Source: Marisa cornuarietis (Eukaryota; Mollusca; Gastropoda; Architaenioglossa; Ampullariidae). Taken from it: DNA of 64,000 bases. A model generated the notes under the pieces. The model was not told the origin of the DNA. It ran no database searches and worked only from the letters and a program-made list of their open reading frames with translations. How positions within the stretch are numbered: position 1 is the stretch's first letter; every line of letters begins with the position of its first letter. The stretch covers positions 1,909,501 to 1,973,500 of the forward strand of contig SMMW01000145.1 of NCBI GenBank assembly GCA_004794655.1. The letters run 5' to 3'. This document shows positions 12,605-24,827 of the stretch, piece after piece. The position numbers and the translations under genes are program-made.

Positions 12605-12968
12605 TTCAACTTCGATTAGACAATGGGGGCGAGAGCGGAAGAAAGAGAGACGAGGGGAGGTGAAAGAAAAGGAATAAAGACTAAAGTATGTGATGATATC
12701 GAGGGTCAAGGGTTAGACAACTAAGTAACGGGAAGAACTAAATATTAGATGATGACGAAGAAGGAATTAGAAGAGAAACACAAAAAGATATTACAAGAGG
12801 ATGAAGTAGAGAGGTAGACATTTAAAGAAAGGGATGAATAAAAAGAAGAGAAACGAGAATCACACGAGAAAGAAATGAATTAGGGGGAAGGGGATTTAGA
12901 AAAAAGAATTAGGAAACGGAAAAAAACGACCTGGAAGGAGGAGGATGAAAAATTAGGAAGGTCCCAAG
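12605..12968 (+). other. Long purine-rich tract (strand asymmetric)
   Basis: For about 360 bases the plus strand is strongly A/G-rich, with repeated GAAGAG, AGAAAG and GGAAAA words and few pyrimidines. No coding frame is convincing. It resembles an old degenerate purine-rich simple repeat. Confidence 0.7.
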
Positions 12969-13039
12969 GAGGTGGCGCACCATGGGTAAAATCACTGTGG
13001 GGCGGGTGAGTCACTCACTTCAGTAAGAGAAGGCATCGC

Positions 13040-13250
13040 GGAGCAGGCAGCACCGACATGTGGCGCGGGGTGAGGCGGGCTGAGGGGTGGGGGGGGGACC
13101 AGGTTGCCCCTCACGTGTAGCCAGGCCGCACTAAAGCAACGGGCAAGAATTCTTTTTCTTTAATTTTTGGCAAGGGGTGGCGATGGCTCGAATGTGGTGG
13201 TGGTGGGGGGGGGGCGGTGTGGAGTAGAAGTTGGTGGGGGGGGAGGTACC
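13040..13250 (+). other. G-rich block, possible G-quadruplex
   Basis: Several runs of four to ten G occur on the plus strand, including an eight-G run near 13090 and a ten-G run near 13206. Spacing is compatible with G-quadruplex folding. A glycine/valine-rich frame across it is compositional. Confidence 0.6.
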
Positions 13251-13724
13251 GACACAGACAATACAGATAGCTCCGGGTGTCAAGCCTGGGGGTCAGGTCA
13301 CCCTGACTCTGGGTATTCAACAAGACAAATGTTAGAAGAAGAGACTTGTGTAGTGACTCGCGTGTGTAGGGGCAACACAATAAACGACCCCGAGCACAAT
13401 TACAACTACAACTAAGTTGCAGAAATAATCATCATCTAGTAACCTCTTTATCCCTTCTATTGCCAGTACATGGTCATTAAGCTGAAAGTTTAAATAATTT
13501 CGGAATAATGAAGAGAAGGACAGAAGACAGACTTCAGTAGATGACAAGGACTGAGGTGCTGATATCTGTGCAACTACAGGTTCAGGTAAAAATGTTGTAA
13601 AGACATAACAACGCCCCTGTCCACCGAGACTCCACCTTTTCCATTTTTTAACCTCCTCTCAGAGAGCACATCTGGTTTTTCTCTTGGAGGTCTTGTAAAC
13701 TCTCCTGTTTGTGCCTTCAAGGGG

Positions 13725-14130
13725 CTGCTGTAATCACAGATTTTTTGTGCTAAATATTCTCTAACCCATTGTCTGTCTCTGTCTCTCGTGCTTTCTGTCT
13801 TCCTTTTGTACAGCTGATGCTGGTAATTTAAATAACGAGTGGAATATAATCACACATTATTATGCTAAATATTTTCAAACTTCTCTTTTTTTCTGCCTGT
13901 GACTTTTTGTGCTAAATTATTTCTAACCCCCTTTTGTTTCCTTGTTCACTTCCTTCTCTCTGAATATTTGTCATAGATGCTAATGATGTTAATGTAATGT
14001 CATCACATAATTGTGTGGAAGAATACTCTAACTACTTTCATCTCTTTACATCTTTTTATTTGTTGCTACTGATGATGACGAGTCTAATTATGTGACACAT
14101 TTAAGTGCCTAATATCTGTTTTCCCCATTT
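13725..14130. repeat. Degenerate repeats of a TGCTAAAT-type motif
   Basis: The string TGCTAAAT followed by ATTCTCTAAC-like sequence recurs at about 13748, 13863 and 13910, with a weaker echo near 14020. GATGCT(G/A)(G/A)T-like words lie between them. Spacing is irregular (about 115 and 47 bp), so this is an old, decayed tandem or nested repeat rather than a clean array. Confidence 0.4.
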
Positions 14131-14274
14131 TGATTGATACTGGTGGTGATAAAGACAGAAAAGAGAGAGACTGTCGGATGGTGAAGTGTATAACACATGA
14201 GACTGTGTAGTTATACTGAATGTTGTATTTAGTGGTAACATCCAGACTTCATCTTTGTTCTTTTTCTCTTTCAG

Positions 14275-14368
14275 ACACTCTGGAGTAATATTTATTGCTG
14301 TTTCTGCGCCCAGCTAACGGGAGTTTGGATATGAAGGGCTCTCTACCAGGTGTTTAATCATCTTACAG
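14275..14368 (+). ncRNA. Candidate non-coding exon with strong splice sites
   Basis: A long pyrimidine tract ends TTTTTCTCTTTCAG at 14274, and 94 bases later the sequence reads TTACAG/GTAAGA. Both sites match metazoan consensus closely. All three frames of the 94-base segment contain stops, so if it is an exon it is untranslated (5' UTR or long non-coding RNA). It contains a short ATG frame of eight codons. I infer an exon only from the splice strings; pyrimidine tracts are frequent here and a chance pairing is possible. Confidence 0.35.
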
Positions 14369-15379
14369 GTAAGACACCGTTGAGATATTCGTGAGTGTGC
14401 GTGTCTTCCTGTCTGTCTGTATATGTGTGTGTGTGTGCGTGTGTGCGTGTGTGCGAGACGGGGCTTAAGCACAGCTCGCTCCAGTTCCATTTTGAGGAGA
14501 AGTGTAGTGGTGCAGAAGTTATGAGTCTGTCGCCAACAGGCTGCTTGTTATTAAATCCACCCAAACCACGTACATCATGTTGCACAAGACATTTCGTTTG
14601 AGAAGGCCACCGCATTAACAGGAAGAAAACACAACTTGTCCAGCAGCCGTCATGTTTTAAATTCTTTCCTCCATCTCAAAAAGAGCCTTGTACTGTCTTG
14701 GCCAGAATTATCTCTTCCCACCCAGCAATTCTTGAAAATCTTGTCCTTACAAATGCAATTTTCCGATATTTCTTGGCAAAACCTTGTAGAATGGATGCAT
14801 TCCAGCGTGTTGTTACAAGATTAGAAGTTTGAGGACGGGGAAAAAAATCCGACAATTCACGCAACATTTTGCTGTAGCGCCCTGCGAGTTGGTGTTAAAG
14901 TCTTGCACGAGGTGTGGCGTGAAATGAGCAGCCGACAAGACTTCACTCAGCGCCATCTTCCTGCAGTCCAACGGTCAGCTGCTGACAGTGTGGGTTTAGT
15001 CTAGGTGTTCGTCATGTTACACGCCGTCAGTTAGGTTAGTATGCTTACATCAAACATCATAACAGTTAGTCTGCTGTGTTTATGTTAATTTTCAACACGT
15101 CCACATGAAGCTGACATACTCCTGTGATGTAACTGACTAAAGGTGCAAGTTACTAACAGACAGATATCTATAGATGCCGATGTCCAATAGTTACAAGGTA
15201 TTATTATTATGGTGTCTAAATATTGTGAGCAAGATTGCTGAGTGAGCTACCCGTTTTTGTACATCGTATTTGACCATTTCGACATCGGTCTCACTTGATG
15301 AGCTCACGTCATCTTGTACAAGTCAACTCTCACAGAAATCGACTTCTGACTACCAGCCTTGACCACCTTCTTTAGAACT

Positions 15380-15611
15380 ACGACATTATTACATTACACA
15401 CACGACCATATTACAAGCTTGTCCATATTACATTACACACACGACCATATTACAAGCTTGTCCATATTACATTACACACACGACCATATTACAAGCTTGT
15501 CCATATTACATTACACACACGACCATATTACAAGCTTGTCCATATCACATTACAGTTACGACAATATTATATGACAAGTGTGACCATATAACATTACAAT
15601 TACGACCAAAA
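15380..15611. repeat. 39-bp minisatellite, about 5.5 copies
   Basis: The unit begins GTCCATATTACATTACACAC and continues ACGACCATATTACAAGCTT. Perfect copies start at 15421, 15460 and 15499; flanking copies are increasingly diverged. Because 39 is a multiple of three, a repetitive frame stays open (LHYTHDHITS...), which is an artefact. Confidence 0.95.
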
Positions 15612-16018
15612 TATTATTTAAAATCCAGTCTGAAGGTATGATTCTGAAGGCAGCTTCCTCTTTAACAGATAATCAGTCTGTAAGATGATCCTCTCGCATG
15701 TTTCATGTTATTTTTACTCAGTCCCCTGCATTCAACTGTCCCCGGGGGTGGGGGGTGGGGTGACAAGGTGCAGGTTAGTTTGAAGAAAGGCCAGTACTAT
15801 ACACGAAGTCATCTCTTGGCTCCAGTGGCCAGGAGGTCGCAGACGCTTATGTTCCTGCATAGAATGTGAAGATGAATGAGACGATGTGTAGACTATTATG
15901 GGATGTTTTATCTAGGAATTTGCAGTGTGGAAAACAGGTTTTATTCCTCCTCTGTCTCCTTGTTTTATTGCTCTTCATTCCTTTCCACCTCTCCTTGGTG
16001 TAAACACTCATAGTCATT
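15612..16018. other. Non-coding stretch
   Basis: No gene recognised. It includes a G-rich string at about 15741-15761 with three closely spaced runs of four to six G. Confidence 0.55.
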
Positions 16019-16175
16019 CTGTGTGTGTGTGTGTGTGTGTGTGTGCATGCGTGGGTGCATGTTTATGTGTGGGTTTCCGTGTGTGTCTGTGTGTGTGTGT
16101 GTGTATATATATTTGTGTGTACATGTGTGTATGTTATATATATATATATATAATATTTATACATGCGCGTGTGTG
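16019..16175. repeat. Compound TG/TA microsatellite
   Basis: Successive (TG)n, (GT)n and (TA)n runs with short interruptions. The short frames on both strands are dinucleotide artefacts. Confidence 0.93.
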
Positions 16176-16897
16176 TCTGGCCGCTTGATGCACTAAAAAT
16201 ACATTTTGTTTGACGACCTTGACCCCTGATCAACTGCCGTACAAGAAGCTGCGTGTGGCGGTGTATGTGTGGGTGAAATGACAGATGTGCTGTTACTGTC
16301 ATTTCCTGTTCACGATGTCTTGTTTGTTGAGAAATAATCTTTTTTAACAGTAAAAAAGTGTCTAGCGCCAGTTTTGTGTAGAGCTAAGAGTGGTTATCTG
16401 AGGTTAACAGAAACAACAGGTTGTGTCACGTGTCCTGGTGAAACATTTAACAGTTACACAGTTACACGGAATTCGTTAGACTAGAGTCTGCGGTGTTAAT
16501 GAGGCGCCATGGTCCACTGAGTGCCACCTGCCGGTAACAACAATAATTCCATTAAGGAAGCAATCGCTGGTTTTTCAGGAAGAGCTTTTGATCATCACCA
16601 CAATATTAAGAGCAAGTTTTGCGTAGAAGTGAAATACTACAGACTACAGACTACATACTACTACATACTACTATACTACTATAATACATACTACTACTAT
16701 ATTGTTTACCTGCGTGTACAATACATTCTTTACAACTAAAGTTAGAGGTGAATGTGTGTTTTCTGTAGGTCCTGTAGCTTATCTTGACAGTTTCTCTTTA
16801 CCGCAACTTTCTCGTGTGCACGTGTGGTCATGCGTGTGTGCGTATATTTTTCCTGTCTTTGTCGCCTTCTATATGTATTCGCTGTTTGACATTTGAT

Positions 16898-17535
16898 TGT
16901 GTCACAACTGATTGTGTCTGACATTAGTGTGACACCACAGCTGGTTGTGTCTGACATTGCTGTGACATCACAGCTGCTTGTGTCTGACACATTTGTGTCT
17001 GACATTGGTGTGTCACCACGACTGATTGTTGCGGTCGATTTTGTTCGTTTTTAACCACAGCTGATAAAGGCTGGCACAACGTTGTGTCTGAGGTTAGTTT
17101 GTCACCACAGCTGATTGATGACATTAGTTGGTGACCACAGTTGATTGTTGATGACATTAGTTGGTGACCAAAGTTGATTGTTGATGACATTAGTTGGTGA
17201 CCAAAGTTGATTGTTGATGACATTAGTTGGTGACCACAGTTGTTTGCTGCTTACGTGAGATTGCATCTGACGCTGGTCGCCACAGCTGTTGGTGACATTA
17301 GTTAGTCACCACCGCCGATTGTTGGTGACATTAGTTAGTCACCACCGCTAATTGTTGGTGACATTAGTTAGTTACCACCGCTAATTGTTGGTGACATTAG
17401 TTAGTCACCACCGCCGATTGTTGGTGACATTAGTCACGCCGCCGATTGTTGGTTGTTGGTGACATTAGTCACTACAGGTGATTTGCTGCTTACGTGAGAT
17501 TGTGTGGGACACTAGTCACTACATCTGATTGTCGA
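16898..17535. repeat. 33-bp minisatellite, diverged at its left end
   Basis: The unit reads approximately TTGATGACATTAGTTGGTGA then CCAAAGTTGATTG. A related subfamily with GTTAGTCACCACCGC(T/C) lies at 17280-17440. Copies left of 17100 carry many substitutions and small indels. The 33-bp period keeps an 11-codon frame open on the minus strand (MSSTINFGHQL repeats); this is not evidence of a gene. Confidence 0.9.
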
Positions 17536-20424
17536 TGATGTTAGTATTGTCAGGACACAGGATTGTCTTGTTAGAATTCACCTGGGGTTTCCTGTCTGCT
17601 GACAGTCTCACTGTCCTGTGCTCTGCTGCTCGTCTGTCGTTTTCTGTCTAAGTGTGCCCCCCAGCCCCCACTATCTCCGCCGAATGATGAAAGTTTCCAA
17701 ACTTTCGCGAGGTTGTACATTCCCGCTGTTTATTACTCGCGCTTCTGTCCCGCTGAACCTCATTCCTCAACCTCCCCAAGCTAATGCCCGCTCGCGCTTT
17801 GTTTTGTGGCGCGTGCTGGATGTAGGAATGAGCTGCTGTGTATAAGGCTGACGGTGAGTGTGTGTGTTGGCGGGGGGTGGGGGTAGTAGTGAGCACAAGC
17901 GTCCAGGATTGTGTCTCGAAGGTTGGAGGGTAGGAGTAGTTATCAAGAGGAAGAGAAAAACAAGTGAGGGAGAGGCAGGCCGCTATCAGCTTTAGAGTCA
18001 CGCCGCTTACTTTACTGCCCTGTCAAAGATTACGAAAAGAAGAAAGAGGTGATGAAAAAAAAAGAAGTAATGATGATGGTGGAGGAGGCGATAGCTGTGA
18101 TGTGGGTAGGATACTAACAGAAACGACAACATCTGCCTTTGATTCCTGTCTCTCACTCTGCCCCTCTCCACCACCACCACCATTCCTCTCTACTCATCCC
18201 CCCATCCCCCCAACCAAACCCTCGCGGCCTCTCGCGCCAGCCTTAAGTGTGGTGACGTCATCAGCTCAAACGGAATTTAACTGTTTGCAAATCTTTCAGT
18301 CTAAGGAAACGGCAAAAAAGCTACCAGATTAGGTGCTGTGCAAAGATGGGCCACGCACCATCCCATAATAGTTATTGCCAGCCAGCTTCCTTCAGTCGCC
18401 GCTGGAGGGAGTCGGTAGAAGGCAGCATGTGGCTGTGTGTGTGTGTGTGTCGAAAGGTGATCTTACATCCCTTGGTGTCTTCATGTTTGAGGTAAAGTAG
18501 TAAACGCCGCACGTACTTGTGTCAGTTGCAGCTGCAGCCTCTTGATGAGCCTCGATTGTGCATCTGTGATGAAAAGACTCCTTTCTGATGAGGTTATCAA
18601 TGATTCCTCCTATCCTGCTCCCCCCGCCACCCTTTTTGAAAAAAGCGGTTGTGGCGATAGATTATCATTACTTTCCCCCCCCCCCCTGAATCTTCTGTAA
18701 ATTTGTAGCCTTTGTTAATGTTACTGACATCGACTCTTCTTACTAATCCATGTATGTGCGTGTATATTTTCGTATCAATATGTGTGCGCGTGTGTTGTGT
18801 TTCTGTAAGTGTGTGCTTTTGCGTGCGTCAACGTGCGCGTGCATGTGAAAACGAAACTCTTGGTTAATATTTAAGATTATTTTTAATGCGAAAATGGAGG
18901 GTTTTCTACTGGAGGCTGCAGTGAGTCTCCTGTACAGACACAGCAGCGCTCAATGAAGGAAGGGGAGGTAAGCGTTATTTCCATGACTCAACATCCCCCG
19001 AATGGTCGCTTGGTGCAGTTTGCACGTGCAGAGTAGAACCGACAGGTGCGCTTGTCCATCGGAGGTCATTATGTACCTGACAGGTGTACAGACAAGCAAT
19101 AACCCGTCAGCTAGTGGCTCTCACTGTCTGTCAGCCGGTCAGCAGTTATCTCTCCACCCTCACCCTCACCCTCACCACCAAGCCTCAGTCCTCTCTAACA
19201 ATAATGCAGGTGTGTAAAACTCTTTAATGTACGAGGCCGTTTTACCTCCAGGAAAATAAACGTAAAATTCTTATCTCTCGTCAAAGATTTGTAGATTTGT
19301 GGCCAAGGTGTGACTCAGTAAATAAAAAAAACAAAACAAAAAAACGGTGTATCTTATTACAGGTAAATAAATTAGAAAGTATGATATCACAGAAAAGTTA
19401 ACACAATAAGTGGTGTCAGATAAATAGATTATGAAGAAGGTTATCCATCATTAATAACTGTCAAAGAAGTTGAATTAGTTCCTGTACTTTGTGTTGCTAG
19501 GTACTTAGTGTTGAGCTCAACACAATCCTGACTTGAACTTAAGGATAAACACGTGAACTCGCAAACTCAATTATTTTATTACAAAGAAGTGTGCTCCATG
19601 ACCTTTCACGAGCTCTTTGCTCGGTCTCTACCTGCATGTTATCGGGACTACAAACATTTTGCTGCTGTAAAGGTTCACATTTGAGGGAGACTGGACCCGT
19701 GTATGTGAGTGTCAGACAGAGAGAAGAAGGAATGAAATGCAGCGACTGCAGCACGTTGTTTGAAAAGTAAGAATAAGACAGATTCTAGAAATGTTAAAGT
19801 AAGTATCAGACAGATTTAGAAATGTTGAATTTCTATAGAAATGATGACTGAAGATAATCTCTCGCAGACTTTTTTCTCCCCTTTGTTTCCATTTGTCAGT
19901 GCTTGTGTACTTGTCTGTATTCTCTCTTTCTGGCCTGTCTTGTTTTTCTTGTTCCGCTTTATCTTATCCCCCAAGTCTACCTGGCAGCCAGCATTTTCGA
20001 TTTAAGCCCCAAAAAAGCGCACATTGCTGCAACAGCTTGTAGATGACAAAAAGAAGGTAAAGGGTGTCGGCCCAACAGTCGGCAGAACGATTTTCAAGAG
20101 AGAAGAGAGACCACATCGCACACACAAGATGGCGGGCTGGTGTCAGCACATCCATGTAAACTGTATCACAGGCTGCCAAGGTTTCGCTCCCTGCGGCTTG
20201 CACTTGGCTTCAGAAATATTTTCTTCCTGCGCCCATGTTGTCTCTCTCCCTCACACGTTCTCCTCTTCCCTCCGTAATTCTGTGATTCTCTCTTTCTCTC
20301 ATTATCTCACTCATCGTCTCGTTACTGCGGGCCTCCATCTCTCAATCTCACTGTCTCATCTGTCTGTTTCACAATCTCACTGTCTCTCATTGCATCTCAC
20401 ACTCTTGTCTGTTGTTTCTCTGAG
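17536..20424. other. Non-coding stretch
   Basis: No gene recognised. It includes a 12-base C run at 18675-18686, TG-rich DNA near 18430 and 18780-18840, and a (CACCCT)-like run near 19155. A short ATG frame at 18894 (20 codons, MEGFLLEAAV...) lies upstream of a GGAG/GTAAGC donor-like string at 18967; I cannot support it as a gene. Confidence 0.55.
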
Positions 20425-20545
20425 CAGTCTGAATAGCAGTTGTAATGTGGTCGTCACTTAGTAGTCGCGGGTTCAGATCTCGTCTGTGGCACGTTTTCTT
20501 TCCTCGCATGTGGCCCCTCTTCATACAGGCGCCTGCTGACTCGGC
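20425..20545 (+). mobile_element. tRNA-derived SINE copy (family 1)
   Basis: It carries the B-box-containing string CGGGTTCAGATCTCGTC at about 20468-20484. The same 17 bases occur on the minus strand at about 38.9 kb, and a 15/17 match occurs on the minus strand at 62.6 kb. Downstream similarity continues into the 31.7-kb copy (GCATGTGGC... then ATACAGGCGCCTGCTG). This repetition of a pol III-type motif with shared flanks is the basis for calling a SINE family. The ends are not sharply defined. Confidence 0.6.
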
Positions 20546-20989
20546 ATCAAACACCCCCTTCACTATGTTTCTCTCTCCTTCTCTCTGTCACTCCATTCAC
20601 CTCTTTCTCCCTCTTCTCTTACATGAGGATGCTGTGTCCTAAGAGATGATTACCTTGGCATACAAGTCGTTAGCCTAATATTTCTACTGTGGCTCTTGCT
20701 AATGTCACTGAACACAATTTGTTTCATGAGGGGGAACCGGACAGGAGCGGTGAACTTCCATTTCTTTTTCACCGCCTGTGACAAAAATTGTCGCGCTTTT
20801 CTGTATCTTAACCAGGGAACGACCAGTATTGCAATCCTCGTGTGTTTTCACCACCCAGGATACCAACAATTCATTCCATCCGTGAAGTCATTTCACTCAC
20901 GAGGCCTTGAGGCTCAGCGATATGGGAACTGTTGTCGCCTGTCGTCTGCTTGTTGCTGATCCCCCGGCCCTTAACAACAGTTTCGAGCA

Positions 20990-21060
20990 TTATAATGATA
21001 GAGGTGCAAAGCTCAGCCCCTAACAACATTTCACAACATTATCGTGATAGAGGTACAGCG
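20990..21060. repeat. Short imperfect direct repeat
   Basis: Two copies of a segment reading CATTATAATGATAGAGGT and CATTATCGTGATAGAGGT, with CCCTAACAACA nearby in each, about 50 bp apart. Confidence 0.6.
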
Positions 21061-21269
21061 CGAAATCATATCCTACAAGCAGTTGCTCCCAACTCCATTT
21101 TCTAATCCACCTTTCCAACTCTCTCTCTCGTTGCTATGCTACCTGTAGCTCAGAGGTCAAGGACATAGTCAAAGAAAATAGTCATGTAGCCTAGAATGCA
21201 ACTGATTCCCCGTGTCTGGTGCACCTTTTGCCTTCTGTCCCCTTTATCTCCCTTGATTCCAACTCCAAA

Positions 21270-21395
21270 GTCAGATCCACGTTTCTGTTCGGGTAGCTGT
21301 GTGGGTAGACGACGTGTTCCACCCAGTGTTCCAGTCCTCGAATCAACGCCTTTTCGTTTCAGTGACGTGTGCACTAACCACTAGGCAACAGATTA
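21270..21395 (-). mobile_element. tRNA-derived SINE head
   Basis: On the minus strand an A-box TGCCTAGTGGTTAGTGC (21372-21388) is followed by a B-box-like GATTCGAGGAC (21334-21344). The 44-nt spacing is exactly that of a tRNA. The A-box with GTGGTTAG is very tRNA-like. A full cloverleaf could not be built convincingly, so this is a SINE head or tRNA pseudogene rather than a functional tRNA. Confidence 0.5.
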
Positions 21396-21948
21396 TCTCC
21401 CTTTTCCTGCTCTTCCTTCTCCAAGAGGCAGTGAGGGCAAAAAAAGGGTGGGATGAAGATCTCGACAAAGCGCCCATCGTCTCCTTTCATGGTAAATGAC
21501 CTAAACGCTGTTTCGTGCTTATGAGATGGTGGAAAATGGCCGCAACCGTCCACTTCATGTCTTCCTGCAGATATTGCCGTGACCCGGATGTCAGTAAGGT
21601 GCGCACGTGCCTTCTCATCGACAGAACTCATTGAACTCTGCGGGGTATGGTCCACCCCAGAGGAGGGCGGCATCTGAGATTGGCCGCCATAAAGAAATCA
21701 GCCATGCCCGACGGCTTGTTTATAGACCTACTCCGGCGTTGCGGTCGAGGCTGTGAGCAGTCGCCACGCCAGAACGAGTAAAGGGAGGGGAGATCACTCC
21801 CGATCAGGGCCGCTTGGGTGGCGTTTGATCCTGCTGCCGTGTAGCGCAGGCTGCGGGAGAGAACATCAGAGGATGTCGATGACGGCGTCAATGGAGATGT
21901 CGATGAGGCTTTTGTTCTGACGTGTAGCGCCGTCAAGTCTAGTCTGCT

Positions 21949-22200
21949 TCCGAGATTTTATTGGCTTCACTCGGACGATTTAAGACTACGCTCCGAATCA
22001 GAATACAGATGATATGAGAATATCGAGAACTTTCAGAGACGTCGATAGAGGCTTATATTCTTACTTACCTCGCCTTCACACCCTGTGTTCTTCCGAGATT
22101 TTGATTTATTCTGACGGCTTAAAAAATGGAAATGATAGGAGAATAGTAAAAATATCTCAGGACCCGGATAAGGATTTTGTCTTTACATGTAGAGAGCTAC
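21949..22200. repeat. Imperfect 142-bp tandem duplication
   Basis: TTCCGAGATTTT starts at 21949 and again at 22091, each followed by ATT-rich sequence, a (T)CGGACG/CTGACGG word and a GATATGAGAATA/GATAGGAGAATA word. Similarity is patchy, so the duplication is old. Confidence 0.55.
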
Positions 22201-24783
22201 TTTCTTCCTTGTTTATTGAATTCACCCACACAATGTAAGACTGCCGAGGACATGAGGATGCTGATGATATAAGATACCAAACTTACTTGTTATTCATTGA
22301 GTTCGAACGACAGGAAATAACCTAAAGCACTAGCTTTCAGTGGTGTGTAGACAGGACACACACTAATGATGAAACATTTGCTCCCTTCCAGTGAAAGGGT
22401 TAAATGATGCAATGAGTACAACATCAGTTTTTCTTTTTATTCCTTTTTCGTTCTCTTTATTTCATTTTTTGTGGGTTCTTTTGTTCTTTTTGTTTTGTGT
22501 AACTGAAAAGAGTAGGGAAAATTGTAATTTTTTAATTTGACTTTGTGACCTGTTTATTTATTTATTTATTAGCAAGATCTGACATTGGCCTTTGGCTTAG
22601 TATGAACAGTCTACTAGTTTCCACAGAAAAATCCAAATTGTTTAATTACTGACAGAAGCTGATGTTATCGTTAAACAAACATAGAAAACAGTCACAGTGT
22701 TCACTGAAGCTGAAGAGTCACGTGGACGGTGCACTCAGACGATAAACGCATGTTCGTACATAGAACCAGCACTAATTCTAAGAAAATTTTATACAGGTAC
22801 ACAGATGTTTACTGACAGAAAGCGATCCATCACTAAATGGATCCTGATCGACAAACCTGTGTTCACACACGTGCGTTCACACTGGCGCATTCATAAAGTC
22901 ACGTGTTCATTTATGTTCTCGAGTGCACCTGTAAACCCAGCCTACATAAAGACATGAAATATGACCTTTTCACTAGTTTATTTATTATTATTCATTGCTG
23001 TTACTTGCATATCGTATGCGAGTTCGCATAATGAACTTACGTGTTAGTGACCTCCGGCACACAGCTCACCTTTTAGTGGACATTAAGGTCCCTGCACAAA
23101 GTTCCCTGAAGAGTCAGGTCATGCATGAAAACCCAGCAGCCCCTTGGACAGTCGTTCCAGATGACTTACACTGATCTTGTGGGACACTCATGGTGTCGAA
23201 CTGCTCCCAGATGCGTTTTACACTGATTGTGTATAGAGATGTGAACAGTGGGGTGGAACGTTGCATGGTGGGTGGGTGAGGGGGCATCAAAGCCATGACT
23301 AGACGGCCTGTTGCGAGACTGCAAACCACCAATCAGTTATTACAAGTCTGTATATCACCGGGGCCCGAAACTTTCCTTGCGTACAGAGGGGATGTGATCT
23401 CAACTGGCATTGGAGAAAAAGTGTTCGCTCGAGAGGAGGGGGAACGGACACATTTTGAGTAAGACTCAAGACAAAAATCTTTACAAATGTGGGAAAAATT
23501 TAAATGTTCAACATCAAAATGAATCTAAAATTTTAGTGGGGAGGAATTTCTTTTCCAATAACAGTCGCATAATACTACTTCCCTGAATGAGTGAATGCCT
23601 TCCTCCATTCCTTGTTCAAGATGTACGCCTTCAATCGTCACCTACACCGATGTTACCTTCATTTGCCTGTATTTTTCTATCTCTCCTGGATGTAGCTATG
23701 ACTACAAATTCTCATTGTTTTCGAGGCTTTGTAATGCCAACTGGGGGGCTAAGAAAAGGGGCCCTGAATGTCTGCTTCACCCCAGCCTGACGGCGTATGG
23801 AAGTCAGCATCTTTGTAAAGGTAGCCACATACAATGCTGATGTTCCTGCTGCTGACCTTCCTGTGCATGGTGAGAAAAAAAGAGGGGGGGGGGCAATCAT
23901 CCAGATATTCGAAAATTATACATTGCACTGAGGTTCACCCGGTGATTAAAACAAAATTACAGTCTAGTAGAACTTAAAATATCTGTTTCTACAGAAAAAG
24001 AGGAGAGAGGAGAGGAGAGAGAGAGGGGGAGGGAGCAGTAAACAACGTCAGTAAGAAAAGGACGATTACAGAGCGAACCAGACTCACGCCTTTAGAAGTC
24101 TAACGGACCAACACGACGTGAGTGACGTCCCCTGCCCCGCGTCCCTGGCTGGAATATTTTCCTCCTCGCAGCAGTCAATGGCCAACGTTGAGGGGAAGTA
24201 ACTCCGCCATAGACTTGCCGACAGCCGCCGGAAATGGACGTCGCAACTGATGTCCTTCTAATCCATGACGCCAGTCCAGAACCTTCGACTCGCGTCGGCA
24301 GACGATGGTAAATCTAAAAATCGAAGGCGGTGCTACGAAGAGGTGGAGAAGGCGTTTATTGAATCATAAATCTTATTCACAACAGGAGCTCTTGAGCTCC
24401 GCCATCGTCAACGGACTTCGCCCTGACAAGTGTGTGTGTGTGTGTGTGTTACCACATGTTCATGGATCCTTGTAAGATGTTGGGAGAAGGAAAAGATAAC
24501 TGTGGTTTTGCGTACCTATAAACTTACATTTTGTCAACGTGCTACGTGTTCTGTTGAATACCTGACGCAGACATAACTGGCAAAGTAATCAACGTACATT
24601 AATAACACTGTTTATATTTGTTAAAGCAAGTATTAAGTTGTTTATAAAGTTCATTAGTAATTGAAAACGCGTATGTGTGTTATGCACATGTCTAAGTTTT
24701 TTTTTTAAATGTTTGTCATATATCAGTAAATAGTAGCAGGGACAGATAGAGGAAAGTATGGTATTTGATGGGATTTTTGTTTG
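22201..24783. other. Non-coding stretch
   Basis: No gene recognised. It includes T-rich DNA at 22430-22570, a G10 run at 23884-23893, AG-rich DNA near 24000 and a CpG-rich part at 24090-24330 with no convincing frame. A 16-base palindrome GGAGCTCTTGAGCTCC lies at 24385-24400. Confidence 0.55.

Positions 24784-24827
<44 letters not shown>
24784..24827. repeat. (TC)n(TA)n compound microsatellite
   Basis: About eleven TC copies followed directly by about eleven TA copies. Confidence 0.95.

Noticed and set aside
16742..17223. Repetitive 87- and 99-codon minus-strand frames (MSSTINFGHQL repeats)
   Set aside because: They follow from the 33-bp period of the minisatellite.
19150..19180. Telomere-like CACCCT repeats
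   Set aside because: Only about four imperfect copies, and the motif is not the animal TTAGGG type.
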